In this document: positions 42,340 to 50,227 of the stretch, in pieces
How positions within the stretch are numbered: position 1 is the stretch's first letter
Layout of the letters: the number at the start of each line of letters is the position of its first letter
From: Thermasporomyces composti
GTDB lineage: Bacteria; Actinomycetota; Actinomycetes; Propionibacteriales; Actinopolymorphaceae
Direction of reading: 5' to 3'
DNA: 64,000 nt
Assembly (NCBI RefSeq): GCF_003386795.1
Contig: NZ_QTUC01000001.1
Coordinates: 2,666,001 to 2,730,000, forward strand
Notes under the pieces: model-generated
The model's database searches: none
Told to the model about the DNA's origin: nothing
Seen by the model: only the letters and a program-made list of their open reading frames with translations
Position numbers and translations under genes: made by a program

Positions 42340-44993
42340 GCCACCCAAGCCGCCAGCCGGGGCCGGCCCGAGGCTTCCGGCCGCTGCGCGACCTCCCCGT
42401 CGTCGGTTGGCTCGGGGCGCTCGTCGTGGTCGTCGTCGCGCACCCGTTCCTGCCGGCGCCGAGATGGCTCATGGTCCATCTCCTTCTCCTCGGCGCGGTG
42501 AGCCACGCGATCCTGGTGTGGAGCCGGCACTTCGCCGAGACTCTCCTGCGGACGGTGTCGGCCGACCGCACGGCTGAGTCGATCCGGCTCGGGTCGCTCA
42601 ACGCCGGCGCGGTCCTCGTCGTCCTCGGGGTCGTGACCGAGCGCTGGCCGCTCACCGTCGCCGGCGCCACCGCCGTCGTCACCGCCGTGCTCTGGCACGG
42701 CGCCGCGCTCGTCGTCGCGCTCCGCAAAGCTCTGCCGTCGCGGTTCGACGTCACCGTGCGGTCCTACGTGACGGCCGCTTGCTTCCTCCCGGTCGGCGCG
42801 CTGCTGGGAACCCTCCTGGCCCGGGGGTTGCCTGACCTGTGGCACGAGCGGGTGAAGCTCGCGCACGCCATGGTGAACCTCCTGGGCTGGGTCGGCCTCA
42901 CCGTGGTCGGCACGCTGCTCACGTTGTGGCCGACGATGTTGCGGACCCGTCTGCCGGACGGCGCAGAACAGGCGACGAGGCGAGCGCTCCCGCTGCTCGC
43001 GGGAAGCGTCCTCGTCGCGGCGGGTGGCGCGGTCGTCGGGACCCGGGTGCTCGTCGCGCTCGGCCTCGCCGGCTACCTCGCCGGGCTGGGCGTGGTCGCC
43101 CTTCCGATGGTGAAGGCCGCTCGGGGAAAGCCGCCGTCCTCGTACGCCACGTGGTCGGTTCTCGCGGGCATGGTGTGGCTCGTCTGCTCCCTCGCCTCGC
43201 TCGCGGTCACGGTGGTGGCATCGCCCTCGTGGCGAGTGGTCGACGATCGGTTCAGCGCGCTCACCCCGCTCCTGTCGGCTGGCTTCGGGGCCCAGGTGCT
43301 GCTCGGCGCGCTGTCGTACCTTGTGCCGGTCGCCCTGGGTGGCGGGCCGGGCGCGGTGCGCGCGGCGACGAGCGCGCTCGACCGCGCCGCCGCGTTCCGC
43401 GTCGTGCTCGTCAACGCCGGTTTGCTGGTGGCGGTCCTCCCAGTGCCCAGCGTGGTGCGTGTGCTGTGCTCCATGCTCGCCTTCGGCGGGATGGCGGCGT
43501 TCCTCCCGCTGCTGGTCGTCGCGATCCGACGGTCGCGTCAGGTGCGGCGGCACGTGTCCGACACGCCGGTGGAGGCGACCGCGCCGGGCGAGGCCGCGTC
43601 GGCGCGGGCGCGCCTTGAGGAACCGCGACGGTCGGCGTCGGGACTGGCCGTGGCCGGGCTCGCCGCGGTCGTCCTCGCGGTCGCGGCTGGTGTCGCGGTC
43701 GACCCCGGGGCTGTCGCCACGGCGCGCTCGGCGACGGAGGACCGGAGCCAGGTCCCCGCCACCGGGCGGACCGTCACCGCCACCGTGGTGGCGAGAGACA
43801 TGCGCTTCTCGCCGTCCACCCTCAAGGTCGCGGCCGGCGACCGGCTGGTGATTCGGCTCGTCAACGCCGACGACGACACCGTCCACGACCTGGTCCTCGA
43901 CACGGGGCAGGACAGTGGTCGGCTGTCGCCCGGAGAGTCGACCCGGCTCGACGTCGGCGTGGTCGAGCGGAGCATCGACGGCTGGTGCTCCGTCCTGGGG
44001 CACCGGCAGATGGGCATGGTGCTGCGCATTCGAGTGACCGACGACCCGGGGGCTCCAGTTCACGGCGATCATCACGGCACGTCGACGACCGGTTCGTCCA
44101 CGCACGTCGAGGACGCCGCGGAGCGACTGGACTTCACCGCTCGCCCCGGACGTGACTTCGTGCCGTACGACCCGGTGCTGCCGGCGGTGAGCGAGCGACG
44201 GGTCCACCGGCACACGTTCCGGGTCCGCGAGATCGAGCGCGAGGTGGCGCCGGGAGTCACCCAGCGGCTGTGGACCTTCAACGGCCGGATGCCGGGGCCC
44301 GTCCTGCACGGAAAGGTGGGAGACGTCTTCGAGATCACGCTCGTCAACGATGGCACGATCGGGCACTCGATCGACTTCCACGCCGGCTCGCTCGCGCCCG
44401 ACAAGCCCATGCGGACGATCCCGCCTGGGGAGTCCCTCGTCTACCGGTTCCGGGCGACGAAGGCCGGGGTGTGGATGTATCACTGCGCGACCATGCCGAT
44501 GTCCGCCCACATCGCGAACGGACTCTTCGGGGCGGTCGTCATCGAGCCGGACGACCTCCCTCCGGTCGACCGGAGCTTCCTGCTCGTCCAGTCCGAGCTC
44601 TACCTCGGCCCGCCCGGCGGTGAGGTGGACGTGGCGAAGCTGCGCGCGGAGCGCCCGGACGCGGTCGTCTTCAACGGCTACGTCAACCAGTACGACGCGC
44701 GGCCGCTGCGCGTCCGAGCGGGCGAGAGAGTCCGCGTGTGGGTCCTCGACGCCGGTCCGAACCGGGCGACGTCGTTCCACGTCGTCGGCGGGCAGTTCGA
44801 CACGGTCTACGCCGAGGGTGCCTACCTGCTGCGCTCGCCGAGCGACGGAGGAAGCCAGAGCCTGGCGCTCGCGCCAGCGCAGGGCGGCTTCGTCGAGCTG
44901 ATCTTCCCCGAGCCCGGCCACTATCCGTTCGTCTCCCACGTGATGGTTGACGCGGAACGCGGCGCGCATGGGGTGTTCGAGGTGGCGCGCTGA
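42336..44993 (+). CDS. Membrane-cupredoxin-NirK-like multicopper fusion protein
   Basis: An 885-residue three-part protein. Residues 1-~450 form a multi-helix membrane domain (LAHAMVNLLGWVGLTVVG). Residues ~478-570 are a blue-copper cupredoxin with ligands His517, Cys551, His556 and Met561 (GWCSVLGHRQMGM). Residues ~600-885 resemble copper nitrite reductase NirK: GHSIDFHAG (His677, Asp680, His682), MYHC (His716, Cys717), SAHIANGL (His725), FHVVGG (His815) and FVSHVM (His868). At the NirK type-1 axial Met position there is Leu730. It may pass electrons from the quinone pool via the cupredoxin to nitrite, or act as another oxidase. GAGGAG site; ATGA overlap. Confidence 0.85.
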   Translation: MSHPSRQPGPARGFRPLRDLPVVGWLGALVVVVVAHPFLPAPRWLMVHLLLLGAVSHAILVWSRHFAETLLRTVSADRTAESIRLGSLNAGAVLVVLGVVTERWPLTVAGATAVVTAVLWHGAALVVALRKALPSRFDVTVRSYVTAACFLPVGALLGTLLARGLPDLWHERVKLAHAMVNLLGWVGLTVVGTLLTLWPTMLRTRLPDGAEQATRRALPLLAGSVLVAAGGAVVGTRVLVALGLAGYLAGLGVVALPMVKAARGKPPSSYATWSVLAGMVWLVCSLASLAVTVVASPSWRVVDDRFSALTPLLSAGFGAQVLLGALSYLVPVALGGGPGAVRAATSALDRAAAFRVVLVNAGLLVAVLPVPSVVRVLCSMLAFGGMAAFLPLLVVAIRRSRQVRRHVSDTPVEATAPGEAASARARLEEPRRSASGLAVAGLAAVVLAVAAGVAVDPGAVATARSATEDRSQVPATGRTVTATVVARDMRFSPSTLKVAAGDRLVIRLVNADDDTVHDLVLDTGQDSGRLSPGESTRLDVGVVERSIDGWCSVLGHRQMGMVLRIRVTDDPGAPVHGDHHGTSTTGSSTHVEDAAERLDFTARPGRDFVPYDPVLPAVSERRVHRHTFRVREIEREVAPGVTQRLWTFNGRMPGPVLHGKVGDVFEITLVNDGTIGHSIDFHAGSLAPDKPMRTIPPGESLVYRFRATKAGVWMYHCATMPMSAHIANGLFGAVVIEPDDLPPVDRSFLLVQSELYLGPPGGEVDVAKLRAERPDAVVFNGYVNQYDARPLRVRAGERVRVWVLDAGPNRATSFHVVGGQFDTVYAEGAYLLRSPSDGGSQSLALAPAQGGFVELIFPEPGHYPFVSHVMVDAERGAHGVFEVAR

Positions 44994-45348
44994 CAGACCG
45001 AAAGCCACGTCCCGGGCCGGCTGACTGACACCGGACGCGTACGGACCAAGGGGCACGCGAGCGGGCGCCGCGGGCCAGTCCGGAGGGCTCGTGCATGACA
45101 CAAGAGCGCAACGCGTCCTTGGCGGTTTCTCCGCTCGACGGTCGGGGAAACGGCGGGTGGGTCGCTCGGGTGCGCGGAGGGTGCGGAGGCCAGGCGCCCG
45201 AGCGACCCCACCGTGGCGATCCGAAGTGAGTGGGGCTTCCTCCGACGATTCGGAGGTTAGACACACACTCGAGGTGCGGACGCCGCTTTGCGTAATCGAA
45301 ACAACCGTACGTCGCACAGGGCACCCGCTGTCAACGGTGTGTCGCGAC
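44994..45348. other. Intergenic region with one hairpin
   Basis: 355 bases between convergent genes. Only a CCTCCGA/TCGGAGG stem (45239-45245 with 45250-45256, loop CGAT) stands out, which could terminate either strand. No gene is supported. Confidence 0.5.
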
Positions 45349-47310
45349 CTAGTCCTTGATGAAGTACTGGCAGGGGTTCGTCGGAGCGACCGGGCAGTAG
45401 ACCCAGGCGCCCTGCGTCGTGAACTTCGGCCAGTTTCCGATTCGGTTCGTCACCGTGCCGTATTCGTCCTGCAGAATGCTGATGCCGATCGCGTGGAACT
45501 GCTCCTTGGCGATCCGCAGGACCTCCTTCATCAACCGGACCTGGGTGTCGGGATCGGCCGTGGCGCGCACCTGGTCGTACAGCTCCATCTGCCTGCGTAC
45601 CGGAGGGGGTGGGGTCTCTCCCTCCTTTCCGTCGCTCTGGTACCACTCGACCCACCGCACGGCGAAGTAGGAGTAGGGGTTGAGAAGCGGTAGGTAGTTG
45701 TAGGGATTGAGCAGGATGACGGCGTCCAGGCCGCCCTCGCCCGCCCAGACCGACACGTCGTGCTTGTTGGCCTGGCCGCGTTCGACGATCAGCTCCGGAT
45801 TGGCCGTGTTGAGCCTGGCGTCGATGCCGACGGCACGCCAGTACCGAGCGACCAGGTTCATGATGTCCGGCCACGTGGGGATGATGTTGGCGACGTCGAT
45901 GATCAGGGAGATGGGCTTGCCGTCCGGACCCAGCCGGATGCCGTCCCTGTCCTTGTCGGGGAAGGCGCGATCGAGGAACTCGTTCGCCCGGTCGACGTCG
46001 TACTCGACGTACTGCGTGGCCATCTCCTCGTCGAAGAACGTCGACTCGCGGCGGGGTGCGACCTGCCAGGCTTGACCTTGGCGCTGGAACACCGCGTCAA
46101 TGATCTCTTGGCGGTTGATGGCGTGCGACAAGCCGATGCGGACGTTTTTGTTCGACAGAATCTGCCGCTTGACCGGGTCCTCGTGGGTGAGGTTGGGGTA
46201 GATGCACACGACGTTCATGGCCTCCGGAACGACGTCGAACAGCCGATAGTCGCCGCGTTCACGGTTCCGGGCTACGACGGGCTTGTCCTTCAGCTGGTGA
46301 GTGGCCCAGTCAATCTCGCCGTTGAGGATCTTGAGCAGCGCCGCTTCGTCCTCCTTGATGACCTCGTAGTCGAGGCGGTCGACGTAGGGCAGTTGGCTCC
46401 CTTCGGGGTCAACCTTCCAGTAGTACGGGTTGCGTTCGAGGACCACGCGGGTGGCGTTGTCCGAGGCGGTGGTAAGCAGCCACGGGTTGAGTGTCGGCTT
46501 GCCGACCGTCCGCCCGAAGCTCCAGGAGCTGCTGATGTCGTGAAAGACGGCCGTCCACTCGTCGAAGCCGGCCTCCCGAGCCGCCGTCGCGTGGTCAGGG
46601 TTGTAGCGGGGGTGGAAGCGCGACAGGTAGTGCTTCGGGTAGTCGGTGAACCAGGAGCCTTGGCGGGTGGCGAGGTAGTGGAGGAAGAGTCCGTATGGTT
46701 CGGCGAAGGTGAGGACCACCGTGTGCTCGTCGGGTGCCTCGGCACGCATCCTCCCGAACGGTGGTGACGGGTGGAGCTCCTCGTTCATCATGACGTCCTC
46801 GACGGCGAAGACGATGTCCTCGGCCGTGAACGGCTCTCCGTCGGACCACCGGATGCCCTCGCGTAGCACGAACGTGTACTCGGTGCTGTCGGCGCTGGCC
46901 CGGTACTCTCGGGCTAGGTTCGGGATGATCTCCTTGAACTCCACGTCCCAGCGGACCAAGTGCTCGTAGCCGGCGGTGGAGTAGATGGCTGCGGCGTTGC
47001 TGTAGGCATCGCCGGGGAGACGAAGACGCAGTGCGCCGCCGTAGACGCCGACCGTCTCGTTGGGCTGGACGACGTAGGGGTCCTTGGGCACTCGCTCCTC
47101 GACTGGGGGCAGCTCGCCGGCCTTGACCTTGGCGGCCAGCATGGGGGCTTCTTTGCCTTTGGGACCGCGTGGCGCGCGTGACGATGGCCTCCCCGCGGGC
47201 TCGGTCGAGAGGAGCTCGCAGCCGGTCATGGCACCGCTGGCCATGAGGGCGAGGCCGCTGGCGAGCAGGAGGTCCCTCCTGGTGACGTGGTGAGGACGCG
47301 ATCGGGGCAT
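45349..47310 (-). CDS. Family 5 (peptide-type) ABC solute-binding lipoprotein
   Basis: A 653-residue Tat lipoprotein (HVTRRDLLLASGLALMASGA, then MTGC). SBP_bac_5 features: LREGIRWSDGEPFTAEDIVF, NPYYWKVDPEGSQLPYVDRL, VRIGLSHAINRQEIIDAVF. It is colinear with the frameshifted protein at 27921-29908. No permease or ATPase is adjacent, so it is an orphan that may serve a distant transporter. In actinobacteria this long subgroup is often found beside plant-polysaccharide genes, so the ligand may be an oligosaccharide. GGAGGTGA precedes the ATG. A LacI-type operator overlaps its promoter. Confidence 0.94.
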   Translation of the reverse strand: MPRSRPHHVTRRDLLLASGLALMASGAMTGCELLSTEPAGRPSSRAPRGPKGKEAPMLAAKVKAGELPPVEERVPKDPYVVQPNETVGVYGGALRLRLPGDAYSNAAAIYSTAGYEHLVRWDVEFKEIIPNLAREYRASADSTEYTFVLREGIRWSDGEPFTAEDIVFAVEDVMMNEELHPSPPFGRMRAEAPDEHTVVLTFAEPYGLFLHYLATRQGSWFTDYPKHYLSRFHPRYNPDHATAAREAGFDEWTAVFHDISSSWSFGRTVGKPTLNPWLLTTASDNATRVVLERNPYYWKVDPEGSQLPYVDRLDYEVIKEDEAALLKILNGEIDWATHQLKDKPVVARNRERGDYRLFDVVPEAMNVVCIYPNLTHEDPVKRQILSNKNVRIGLSHAINRQEIIDAVFQRQGQAWQVAPRRESTFFDEEMATQYVEYDVDRANEFLDRAFPDKDRDGIRLGPDGKPISLIIDVANIIPTWPDIMNLVARYWRAVGIDARLNTANPELIVERGQANKHDVSVWAGEGGLDAVILLNPYNYLPLLNPYSYFAVRWVEWYQSDGKEGETPPPPVRRQMELYDQVRATADPDTQVRLMKEVLRIAKEQFHAIGISILQDEYGTVTNRIGNWPKFTTQGAWVYCPVAPTNPCQYFIKD

Positions 47311-47352
47311 GGCTCACCTCCATTCGGGGGGTCGCGCCGCGGTGGGGACCTC

Positions 47353-47391
47353 TGGGTAACAAGGAGACCGTGTTTGGTCAATCGTTTGACC
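47353..47391 (-). promoter_or_regulatory. Promoter with overlapping LacI-type operator
   Basis: On the minus strand TTGACC (47381-47376), a 17-base spacer and TACCCA (47358-47353) form a promoter 43 bases before the binding-protein ATG. The palindrome GGTCAA-TCGT-TTGACC (47376-47391) covers the -35 element and reads TCAAACGATTGA on the minus strand, matching the sites at 24300 and 34254. Confidence 0.55.
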
Positions 47392-47413
47392 GTCGCTGGC
47401 CAGCCACCCCGAC

Positions 47414-47875
47414 TCAGGCGTCGTCCACGTCCCGGTCGTCCGGTTCGAGCACCTCGTTCCCGAGCTCCTCGTCCTCGTTCTCCTCGTCGGTGTACGCCTC
47501 GCCCAGGTCTCCTTCGTCAAGGCTTTCGGTTGCCGAGTCCCGAAACGCCGGGTCGTCAAGGTCTTCTTGAGAGCCGCTCTCCTCTCGGCTGAGTGGGCTC
47601 GGCTCGTCTGGCGGCTCCCACTCCACCGACTCCGACTCCGGTAGCAGCTCGTCGGTGTAGAGCTCTTCGCCCTCGTGAACGTCCATCTGGTCGATGGCCT
47701 GGTCGATGTCCGGCTCCAGAATGATGTCCGGTCCTAGGTCGTCAGTACCTGGTGTCTGTGTCTCCGGCGTCTCGGGGATCTCGGAGTCGGGCAGGTCGGG
47801 TCCGCCGTCCTCGGGTGGGCGGAAGTCCGGCTCTGGGATGTCCGGGCCTGGGTCAGGCGCGTCAGGACCGCTCAT
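47414..47875 (-). CDS. Highly acidic, proline-rich hypothetical protein
   Basis: A 153-residue protein made mostly of Asp, Glu, Pro and Ser (for example EPDFRPPEDGGPDLPDSEIP and TDEENEDEELGNEVLEPDD), with no Cys and no Lys. It is probably disordered. There is no signal peptide or membrane helix. A perfect GGGAGGG site precedes ATG 47875, and codon third positions are G/C-rich, so it is likely expressed. Family not recognised. Confidence 0.7.
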   Translation of the reverse strand: MSGPDAPDPGPDIPEPDFRPPEDGGPDLPDSEIPETPETQTPGTDDLGPDIILEPDIDQAIDQMDVHEGEELYTDELLPESESVEWEPPDEPSPLSREESGSQEDLDDPAFRDSATESLDEGDLGEAYTDEENEDEELGNEVLEPDDRDVDDA

Positions 47876-48150
47876 GTGGCCCTCCCTCGTCGGTCGGCGC
47901 CGTGGCTCCTGTCACCTTCATCCTGACGCGGCTTCTGGCGCACGCGGTGGGCGCGAGGACAGGGTTCGGTGGAGCGCGACCTTCCTGTGACGGGTGCTGT
48001 CGCGGTATGTCCGGGTGCGTGTGGCGCAAGGGTCGAGCGCGGCGCCCGCGTCGACCTGTCCCGAGGGTCGTCATCGGGCTGCACGTGGAGATTCATCCGC
48101 AGGTGGGTGCTGCCGTGCGGGCGAGGCCGGGTGGTGTAGACCTGGGGCTC

Positions 48151-48558
48151 GTGGTGGAGGCGTTGTCGCGTCCAGTCGTGGTGGGGGCGGCCATCGTCCG
48201 AGGCGGGCGTCTGCTCGCCCAGCAGCGGGCATACCCCGACCACCTCGCCGGCCAATGGGAGCTTCCCGGTGGGCGGGTGGAGCCCGGCGAGACCGAGGTC
48301 GACGCGCTCGTGCGCGAGTGCGTGGAGGAGCTGGGGGTCCAGGTTCGGGTCGGTGGCCGGGTCGGCCCGGACGTCCCCTTGCCGGAGGCGGGTGCCATCC
48401 TGCGGGTCTACGCTGCGACCCTCGTCCAGGACGGCATCGACCCGATCCCCAGGGAGCACCGGACCGTGCGGTGGGTCGCCAAGGAGGAGGTCGCCGCGCT
48501 CGACTGGTTGCGGCCCGACCGCCTGTTGGTTCCACATCTGCGCGACCTGTTGAGCTGA
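48151..48558 (+). CDS. NUDIX hydrolase (MutT-like)
   Basis: A ~135-residue pyrophosphohydrolase. The NUDIX box GGRVEPGETEVDALVRECVEELGV is complete (G-x5-E-x7-RE-x2-EE-x-G, given over positions ~40-62), preceded by GAAIVRGGRLLAQQRAYPDH. It resembles MutT/8-oxo-dGTPase and CTP-pyrophosphohydrolase types. The start is uncertain: GTG 48151 is used, but in-frame GTG codons at 48085 and 48109 would add residues of no clear conservation. Confidence 0.82.
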   Translation: MVEALSRPVVVGAAIVRGGRLLAQQRAYPDHLAGQWELPGGRVEPGETEVDALVRECVEELGVQVRVGGRVGPDVPLPEAGAILRVYAATLVQDGIDPIPREHRTVRWVAKEEVAALDWLRPDRLLVPHLRDLLS

Positions 48559-48658
48559 CCCGGCCGTCAACCTCGCGATGTCAGGTCCGAGACGAAGGCA
48601 CGACGAAAGACACGACAAAAAAGGGAAGAGCTGTGATGCCGCGCGCTCATCAGGCGCG

Positions 48659-48700
48659 AACGCCCGCCCTCCGACCGCGCTGTCGAGGAGGGCGGGCGTT
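48659..48700. terminator. Hairpin terminator between NUDIX and DUF397 genes
   Basis: AACGCCCGCCCTCC at 48659-48672 pairs perfectly with GGAGGGCGGGCGTT at 48687-48700 around a 14-base loop. It lies 26 bases past the DUF397 stop on the minus strand and 100 bases past the NUDIX stop, so it can serve both convergent genes. Confidence 0.75.
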
Positions 48701-48725
48701 GGTCTGACGATTGACAGCTTCTCGG

Positions 48726-48905
48726 TTACAGCTTGTCGGCTGTCACGGCGGCCAGGAACTCACGCCACGCGGCCATGCTGAACACGAGCACCGGCGACGC
48801 CTCACCGAGCTTCGTGTCACGGACGCCAACGTGGGTGCCATCAGTGCCGACCTCGACACACGACCCGTTGGCGCAGCTGTAACTCGACTTCCGCCAGTTG
48901 CGCAT
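48726..48905 (-). CDS. Solo DUF397 protein
   Basis: A 59-residue DUF397 protein on the minus strand: MRNWRKSSYSCANGSCVEVG, VGVRDTKLGEASPVLVF and WREFLAAVTADKL. ATG 48905 follows AAGGGG. There is no XRE/DUF5753 gene next to it; instead a 102-residue protein of unknown family lies 77 bases upstream on the same strand. It is shorter than the copy at 24022 but intact. Confidence 0.9.
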   Translation of the reverse strand: MRNWRKSSYSCANGSCVEVGTDGTHVGVRDTKLGEASPVLVFSMAAWREFLAAVTADKL

Positions 48906-48982
48906 CGTGACCCCTTCTGTCAGACGAAACGAACTCGTGGTGTGCGGTCAGGGTGGTCACCACCCCGCAGGAAAGCGTGTGC

Positions 48983-49291
48983 TTACGCCGCTCCGATCCA
49001 GCGCTGGATGAACGACAGAACGCCGTCGAGGTCGTCGGCGGGGAGACGAGGGAGGGTGGAGACCCACTCCCATGCCGCACGTCCGTCCGCGATGACGCAC
49101 CAGAGGGTCATCCAGAGTCGCGCGTCGCGAGGGTCGTAGACCTTGACTGCCCAGCCCCGGCCAGCCTCCTCGAACGACTCGACCCGGTATCCCTCGCGAA
49201 GGAGACGTTGCTCGAGCGCGGTCGCGTGGTGGTGACCGGTTGCCCGTCGCTCGGTCAGCCACCGCTCCGCCGCCGCTGCCACCGCATCCAT
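48983..49291 (-). CDS. Small hypothetical protein upstream of DUF397
   Basis: A 102-residue protein from ATG 49291, which follows AAGGAG by 7 bases. The sequence (AAAERWLTERRATGHHHATA, LREGYRVESFEEAGRGWAVK, WMTLWCVIADGRAAWEWVST) looks like a compact alpha/beta domain without signal or membrane segments. I do not recognise the family. It may form an operon with the DUF397 gene. Confidence 0.7.
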   Translation of the reverse strand: MDAVAAAAERWLTERRATGHHHATALEQRLLREGYRVESFEEAGRGWAVKVYDPRDARLWMTLWCVIADGRAAWEWVSTLPRLPADDLDGVLSFIQRWIGAA

Positions 49292-49637
49292 CCCAGCTCC
49301 TTCGTGGTTCGGACCGAGATCGACGTCACGAACTGCACGTGCAGCACTACGAGTTGTGCTCACCCTGCCATCGTTCAAACCTCGCATCAAGGGTGAAATG
49401 GGACCACTTCGGACAGTGTCCTTCGACACTCAGCTGCGCTCGACCCACAGGCCCGCGACGACCTGCTCGCGTCCAAGGCCCGACTGGACGTGAGCGATCT
49501 CATCGGTGTCGGAGGTCGACGCGTCTTCGATGCCGTACAAGCGCGATGGGGCAGCGAGCGAAGGCCTCGCCTCCTGACCGGGTGCCGGGTAGGCAGGCCG
49601 ACAGGCCTGGTGTCACTCCGTGAGTAGAGTGAGCCCC
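49292..49637. other. Intergenic region with a coding-like fragment
   Basis: 346 bases without a recognised gene. From about 49432 to 49626 a plus-strand frame reads LDPQARDDLLASKARLDVSD and FDAVQARWGSERRP with plausible codon use but no start or known family. It may be a gene remnant. A weak -10-like TAGAGT lies just before the YbaK gene. Confidence 0.35.
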
Positions 49638-50114
49638 ATGTCGGACAAGCTCCACCCGAACGCGCAGCGGGTCGCCGACGAGCTGCGGCGGCTCGGCGCG
49701 AAGGGCGAGGTCATCGTCCTCCCCGAGCCTGCTCCGACGGCGGCGGCCGCGGCGGCGCAGCTCGGCTGCGAGGTGGCCGCGATCGCCAACAGCCTCGTGT
49801 TCGACGCCGACGGCGCCCCGCTGCTCGTCCTCACCAGTGGTGCGCACCGGGTCGACGTCGACCTCGTCGCGCGCACGATCGGGGCGCGGAAGGTTCGACG
49901 GGCGAGTCCGGAGTTTGTCCGTGAGGCGACCGGACAGCCGATCGGCGGCGTGGCACCAGTGGGGCACCCGGCGCCGATCCGCACCTTGGTCGACGTCTGG
50001 CTCAAGAAGCATGAGGTGGTCTGGGCCGCGGCGGGCCACCCGCACACCGTCTTCCCCACCTCCTTCGACGAGCTGGTTCGCATCACCGGGGGCGCGCCCG
50101 CAGACGTGGAGTAG
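49638..50114 (+). CDS. YbaK/EbsC-family aminoacyl-tRNA deacylase
   Basis: A 158-residue free-standing editing domain: PEPAPTAAAAAAQLGCEVAA, IANSLVFDADGAPLLVLTSG, KVRRASPEFVREATGQPIGG and VAPVGHPAPIRTLVD. These match YbaK-type hydrolases that clear mischarged tRNAs such as Cys-tRNA(Pro). ATG 49638 starts the conserved region only a few bases after a possible -10, so the mRNA may be leaderless. Full family length. Confidence 0.93.
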   Translation: MSDKLHPNAQRVADELRRLGAKGEVIVLPEPAPTAAAAAAQLGCEVAAIANSLVFDADGAPLLVLTSGAHRVDVDLVARTIGARKVRRASPEFVREATGQPIGGVAPVGHPAPIRTLVDVWLKKHEVVWAAAGHPHTVFPTSFDELVRITGGAPADVE

Positions 50115-50167
50115 CGTGCGCCGTCCAGGAGTCACCGCCGCGCTGTGACGCCCGCGGACGTGGAGTG
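50096..50167. repeat. Duplicated end of the YbaK gene
   Basis: The last 18 bases of the gene region (50096-50113) recur with two mismatches at 50150-50167, 36 bases after the first copy ends. It looks like a small local duplication and encodes nothing of its own. Confidence 0.6.
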
Positions 50168-50227
50168 ACACGCCTGGGTCGCACACGGTCGGCGCGGCCA
50201 CACGCGGTCGCTGCGGATCCGGTCGTC

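Noticed and set aside
42315-45317. A 1000-codon minus-strand open frame opposite the copper fusion gene
   Set aside because: Low-complexity Arg/His/Glu-rich translation without any domain; the plus strand encodes clear membrane and copper motifs.
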